A stretch of 9,070 bases of DNA from an uncultured Clostridia bacterium (GTDB lineage: Bacteria > Bacillota > Clostridia > Oscillospirales > Ruminococcaceae). The number at the start of each line of letters is the position of its first letter. The stretch's first letter is position 1. The stretch covers positions 1 through 9,070 of the forward strand of contig CALBGD010000273.1 in NCBI GenBank assembly GCA_937893735.1, given 5' to 3'. The notes under the pieces are model-generated. The model did no database searches and was not told where the DNA came from. It saw only the letters and a list, made by a program, of their open reading frames with translations. The position numbers and the translations under genes were made by a program. Below, in pieces: positions 6,902-9,070 of the stretch.

Positions 6902-6907
6902 GGAAAC

Positions 6908-7303
6908 ATGAACTTTTCCAGACAGAGAGAAATAATATACGAACAGGTAATGAAATATCCAACACACCCAACAGCTGAAGAAGTTTACCGCTCGTTGAAA
7001 AGCGATAATCCCAACCTCAGCCTTGGAACCGTGTACAGGAACCTGAACCAGCTTAGCGAAGCGGGAATGCTGCTGAAGATACCGATAGCCGATGGAAGCG
7101 ACAGATTCGATGGAAGAACGGACTGCCATTACCACATGATCTGCGAAAAATGCCGCCGCGTTTTTGACGTGGAGCTCAACTGTCTGGAGGATATTCCGAA
7201 ATTGGTCAAGGCACAGTCCGGGCATCAGATAACCCGTGTTACGCTGAACCTGAAAGGCATATGCTCAGAGTGCTTGAAAGCAGAACAAAACTCCGAGCAT
7301 TAA
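6908..7303 (+). CDS. perR: Fur-family peroxide-responsive repressor PerR
   Basis: This 131-residue protein is a metal-dependent transcription repressor of the Fur superfamily; PerR senses peroxide through metal-catalysed oxidation of histidine ligands and then releases oxidative-stress genes. An N-terminal winged helix (about 1-65) contains HPTAEEVY and the recognition-helix sequence SLGTVYRNL. The regulatory metal site is complete by alignment with Bacillus PerR: His20, Asp68, His74, His76 and Asp87. An Asp at the last position favours PerR over Fur or Zur. The structural zinc site is also complete: Cys79/Cys82 (ICEKC) and Cys119/Cys122 (ICSEC). The N-terminus is about 17 residues shorter than in Bacillus. 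The ATG at 6908 follows GGGGGA by four bases; an upstream in-frame ATG at 6797 lies inside the carB terminator, before the promoter, and is rejected. No clear terminator follows. Confidence 0.92.
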   Translation: MNFSRQREIIYEQVMKYPTHPTAEEVYRSLKSDNPNLSLGTVYRNLNQLSEAGMLLKIPIADGSDRFDGRTDCHYHMICEKCRRVFDVELNCLEDIPKLVKAQSGHQITRVTLNLKGICSECLKAEQNSEH

Positions 7304-7383
7304 TTACATAAGTTTTGTGAAACAATTTCCTTTAATAAAAAATGCTCTGCTGAAAATAATACTACCACAAGGGCGAAGCAAAA

Positions 7384-7422
7384 AGCGTTCCGCTCCTGTA
7401 AAAGAGAATCGGAGCGGAAGCT
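7384..7422. other. Strong hairpin in the perR-ssp intergenic region
   Basis: AGC plus TTCCGCTCC (7384-7396, with an unpaired G at 7387) pairs with GGAGCGGAA plus GCT (7411-7422), a 12-bp stem with a 14-base loop. On the + strand no T-run follows directly (a run of six T begins at 7440), so it would be a leader hairpin of the spore gene or a poor end for perR. On the - strand the stem is followed at once by TTTTTGC, the form of an intrinsic terminator. The rest of 7304-7464 is A/T-rich, and I could not find a convincing sigma-G or sigma-A promoter in it. Confidence 0.55.
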
Positions 7423-7448
7423 GCGGTACTCTATATAACTTTTTTATT

Positions 7449-7455
7449 AAAGGAG
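7449..7455 (+). promoter_or_regulatory. Ribosome binding site of the SASP gene
   Basis: AAAGGAG lies nine bases before the ATG at 7465, a strong site with normal Firmicute spacing. It supports this very short reading frame as a real gene. Confidence 0.85.
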
Positions 7456-7464
7456 ATTATTATT

Positions 7465-7653
7465 ATGGCATCCAATAAGCAGACCAAGAGCGCACTCAGC
7501 AATATGAAGATGCAGGCAGCAAACGAGGTAGGCGTACAGCTTAACTCCAACGGATACAACGGCGACCTCACTGCAAGACAGGCTGGCTCCATCGGCGGCC
7601 AGATGGTAAAGAACATGATTGCCAGCTATACCCAGCAGAACTCTGCTCAGTAA
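7465..7653 (+). CDS. Alpha/beta-type small acid-soluble spore protein
   Basis: This 62-residue protein belongs to the alpha/beta-type SASP family, which coats DNA in the dormant spore, protects it from UV and heat, and is broken down at germination by the protease GPR. The family core is clear: ANEVGV (residues 19-24), NGDLTARQAGSIGGQMVKNMI (two halves, about 32-52) with the conserved GS-GG-MVK pattern, and a polar Gln-rich tail. It is slightly shorter than Bacillus SspA/B (about 70), mainly at the N-terminus. Two things are unusual: the GPR cleavage region reads KMQAANEV where Bacillus has KYEIASEF, and GGQMVKNM replaces the common GGEMVKRM. A strong ribosome binding site precedes it. Expression in the forespore would be expected, but no clear sigma-G promoter was seen. 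It converges with spoIVA. Confidence 0.88.
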   Translation: MASNKQTKSALSNMKMQAANEVGVQLNSNGYNGDLTARQAGSIGGQMVKNMIASYTQQNSAQ

Positions 7654-7670
7654 TTATACCGGATAAAAAG

Positions 7671-7700
7671 ATCTCCCTCGCAGCAGCGGGGGAGATTTTC
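7671..7700. terminator. Bidirectional terminator between the SASP gene and spoIVA
   Basis: ATCTCCCTCGC (7671-7681) pairs over 11 bp with GCGGGGGAGAT (7686-7696), with one G-T pair and an AGCA loop. On the + strand TTTTCTTCT follows; on the - strand CTTTTTATCC follows. It sits 17 bases after the SASP stop and 9 bases after the spoIVA stop, so it can end both transcripts. Confidence 0.88.
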
Positions 7701-7705
7701 TTCTG

Positions 7706-9070
7706 TCAAAGTATTATGCAGATCAAACCGCCGCAGCCCTCGTTGATTATCCGCTGGATAGTTTCCTGAAGCTTCATGCGCGCGTCAGTCGGCATACGGT
7801 AAAGCTTGTTGTGGAGTCCCTCGTTCACCAGTTCGTGAAGCGATTTTCCGAAAATATTGCTTTCCCATATTTTCTTCGGGTTTTCCTCGAAATCCGTCAG
7901 AAGATATGCTATAAGCTCTTCGGACTGCTTCTCACTGCCGACTATCGGATTTATTTCTGTGGTGATATTCGCGGACATCATGTGAATTGAAGGAGCGCTG
8001 GCTCGCAGCCTTACGCCGTATTTGCCGCCCTGCTTCACGATCTTCGGCTCTTCCAGTTTGAGTTCGTCCATTGTCGGGAGCACGATTCCATAGCCAGTTG
8101 CTTCGACTTCTTCAAGAGCTCCGCGGACGCGCTCGTACTTACTCTTTATCTGCGCAAGCTCTATCATGCAGGGCATGAGGTCGCTCTCGCTGTGGAGTTC
8201 CAGCCCGGTTGCCTCGCCGAGTATCTTATAGAAAAGCTCGTTGTTGAGCGTGATGTCGATAACTCCGGAGCCTGTTCCGAGGTCGATGTCCTCCGGAATA
8301 ACGCGGGTGACGTACTCACATTCGGAAATTTTCTCAGCGCAGGTCTTTATATCGCTGATTCCCTTAACGTCTGCGGCCGCAGTACGGATACTGTCAAGGA
8401 GCTCCGTACGGAGCCAATGGCTCTTTTCAAGCGAATTCACCCAGTGCGGCATTCTAACCTTGATTTCGCTTATCGGGAACTGGAGCAGCACTTTTCCAAG
8501 AAGTTCCTTTATCTGGTCTTCGGTAATGTCAAGGCAGTTCACCGCCATGACCGGTGCTGAATACTTTGCCTCCATGTCAGCGGCTAAACGCCGGCTCTCG
8601 GCGGAATCGGGGTTCTGGCAGTTCAGCAGGACTACGAACGGCTTGTTTATCTCGTTCAGCTCAGTGATTATGCGTTCCTCAGCCGCCTGATATTCCTCGC
8701 GCGGAATGTCGGTGATGCTTCCATCGGTTGTCACGACAATGCCTATCGTGGAATGCTCGGTAATTACCTTGCGCGTGCCGACCTCAGCCGCCATGTTGAA
8801 AGGGACTTCCTCGTCAAACCATGGAGTCATGACCATTCGCGGGGCTTCGTTTTCAATATAGCCTATGGCGCTTGGTACGATATATCCTACGCAGTCGATG
8901 AGCCGGACGTTCATCTTTACTCCGCCGTCAAGGACTATGCTGACCGCCTTTTCCGGGACAAATTTAGGCTCTGTGGTCATGATGGTCTTTCCTGCGGAGG
9001 ACTGCGGCAGCTCGTCGTTTGCGCGTTCGCGCTGGAAATCGTCCGTTATATTCGGGATAACGAGTGTGTT
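7706..9070 (-). CDS. spoIVA: Stage IV sporulation protein A (partial, N-terminus outside window)
   Basis: SpoIVA is an ATPase that polymerises on the outer face of the forespore membrane, anchored by SpoVM, to form the base of the spore coat. The window carries 454 codons and the stop. The frame is open to the window edge: IPNITDDFQRERANDELPQS followed by SAGKTIMTTEPKFVPE is the conserved SpoIVA sequence after the P-loop, so the Met at 8980 is internal and not a start. About 38 N-terminal residues, including the Walker A loop, are missing. Visible hallmarks are LIDCVGY (Walker B region), EVGTRKVITEHSTIGIVVTTDGSI, APSIHMM, IVGSEKQSEELIAYLLTDF and the C-terminal INEGCGGLICIIL, the end that contacts SpoVM. 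Identity along the whole length to Bacillus SpoIVA is evident by eye. It shares a terminator with the SASP gene. Confidence 0.96.
   Translation of the reverse strand, partial: NTLVIPNITDDFQRERANDELPQSSAGKTIMTTEPKFVPEKAVSIVLDGGVKMNVRLIDCVGYIVPSAIGYIENEAPRMVMTPWFDEEVPFNMAAEVGTRKVITEHSTIGIVVTTDGSITDIPREEYQAAEERIITELNEINKPFVVLLNCQNPDSAESRRLAADMEAKYSAPVMAVNCLDITEDQIKELLGKVLLQFPISEIKVRMPHWVNSLEKSHWLRTELLDSIRTAAADVKGISDIKTCAEKISECEYVTRVIPEDIDLGTGSGVIDITLNNELFYKILGEATGLELHSESDLMPCMIELAQIKSKYERVRGALEEVEATGYGIVLPTMDELKLEEPKIVKQGGKYGVRLRASAPSIHMMSANITTEINPIVGSEKQSEELIAYLLTDFEENPKKIWESNIFGKSLHELVNEGLHNKLYRMPTDARMKLQETIQRIINEGCGGLICIIL

Noticed and set aside
6797..6907. A 37-residue hydrophobic N-terminal extension of PerR
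   Set aside because: It would start inside the carB terminator and read through the promoter. PerR proteins begin near the winged helix, and GGGGGA precedes the ATG at 6908.
7333..7364. A sigma-G promoter for the SASP gene (TAATA and AATACTA)
   Set aside because: Both boxes are imperfect and the 20-base spacing is too long for the usual 17-18, so I do not annotate it.
7706..8980. A complete 424-residue SpoIVA starting at 8980
   Set aside because: The frame stays open to the window edge and the upstream codons encode conserved SpoIVA sequence. Met at 8980 corresponds to an internal residue of the family.

Overview
The window looks like chromosomal DNA of an anaerobic, low-to-mid GC Firmicute of class Clostridia, most likely a Ruminococcus-like member of the Oscillospiraceae. 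The evidence is a secreted cellulase with a Ser/Thr-rich linker, a clostridial-type PerR, an alpha/beta-type small acid-soluble spore protein and SpoIVA, together with strong AGGAGG-type ribosome binding sites and consensus sigma-A promoters. The genus is an inference; no rRNA or other marker is present.

Layout. (1) Positions 2-1501, + strand: the last 28 codons of a hypoxanthine phosphoribosyltransferase, then 12 bases later an AzgA/NCS2-type purine permease. This is a purine salvage pair (import, then conversion to nucleotide). (2) 1502-1602: two adjacent hairpins that close the purine operon from one side and the cellulase gene from the other. (3) 1603-3354, - strand: a lipoprotein GH5 endoglucanase with a CBM2-type cellulose-binding module. 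(4) 3355-3559: a divergent promoter region with a good promoter for each flanking gene and a perfect 19-bp palindrome just downstream of the carB promoter. (5) 3560-6778, + strand: full-length carB, the large subunit of carbamoyl phosphate synthetase, without carA beside it. (6) 6779-6907: carB terminator, then a consensus TTGACA-17-TATAAT promoter with a Per-box-like site on its -10 and a long inverted repeat centred on the predicted transcription start. (7) 6908-7303: perR. (8) 7304-7464: a leader region with a strong hairpin. (9) 7465-7653: a 62-residue alpha/beta-type SASP. (10) 7654-7705: a bidirectional terminator. (11) 7706-9070, - strand: spoIVA, cut by the window edge before its Walker A motif.

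The genes belong to ordinary pathways: purine salvage, cellulose breakdown, pyrimidine/arginine precursor synthesis, peroxide sensing and sporulation. I see no mobile element, CRISPR array, tRNA or rRNA, and no clearly new multi-gene system. The items most worth a second look are regulatory: the dyad around the perR start site, the Per-box-like sequences at perR and at the cellulase promoter, the 19-bp palindrome before carB, and the changed protease-site and DNA-binding residues in the SASP.
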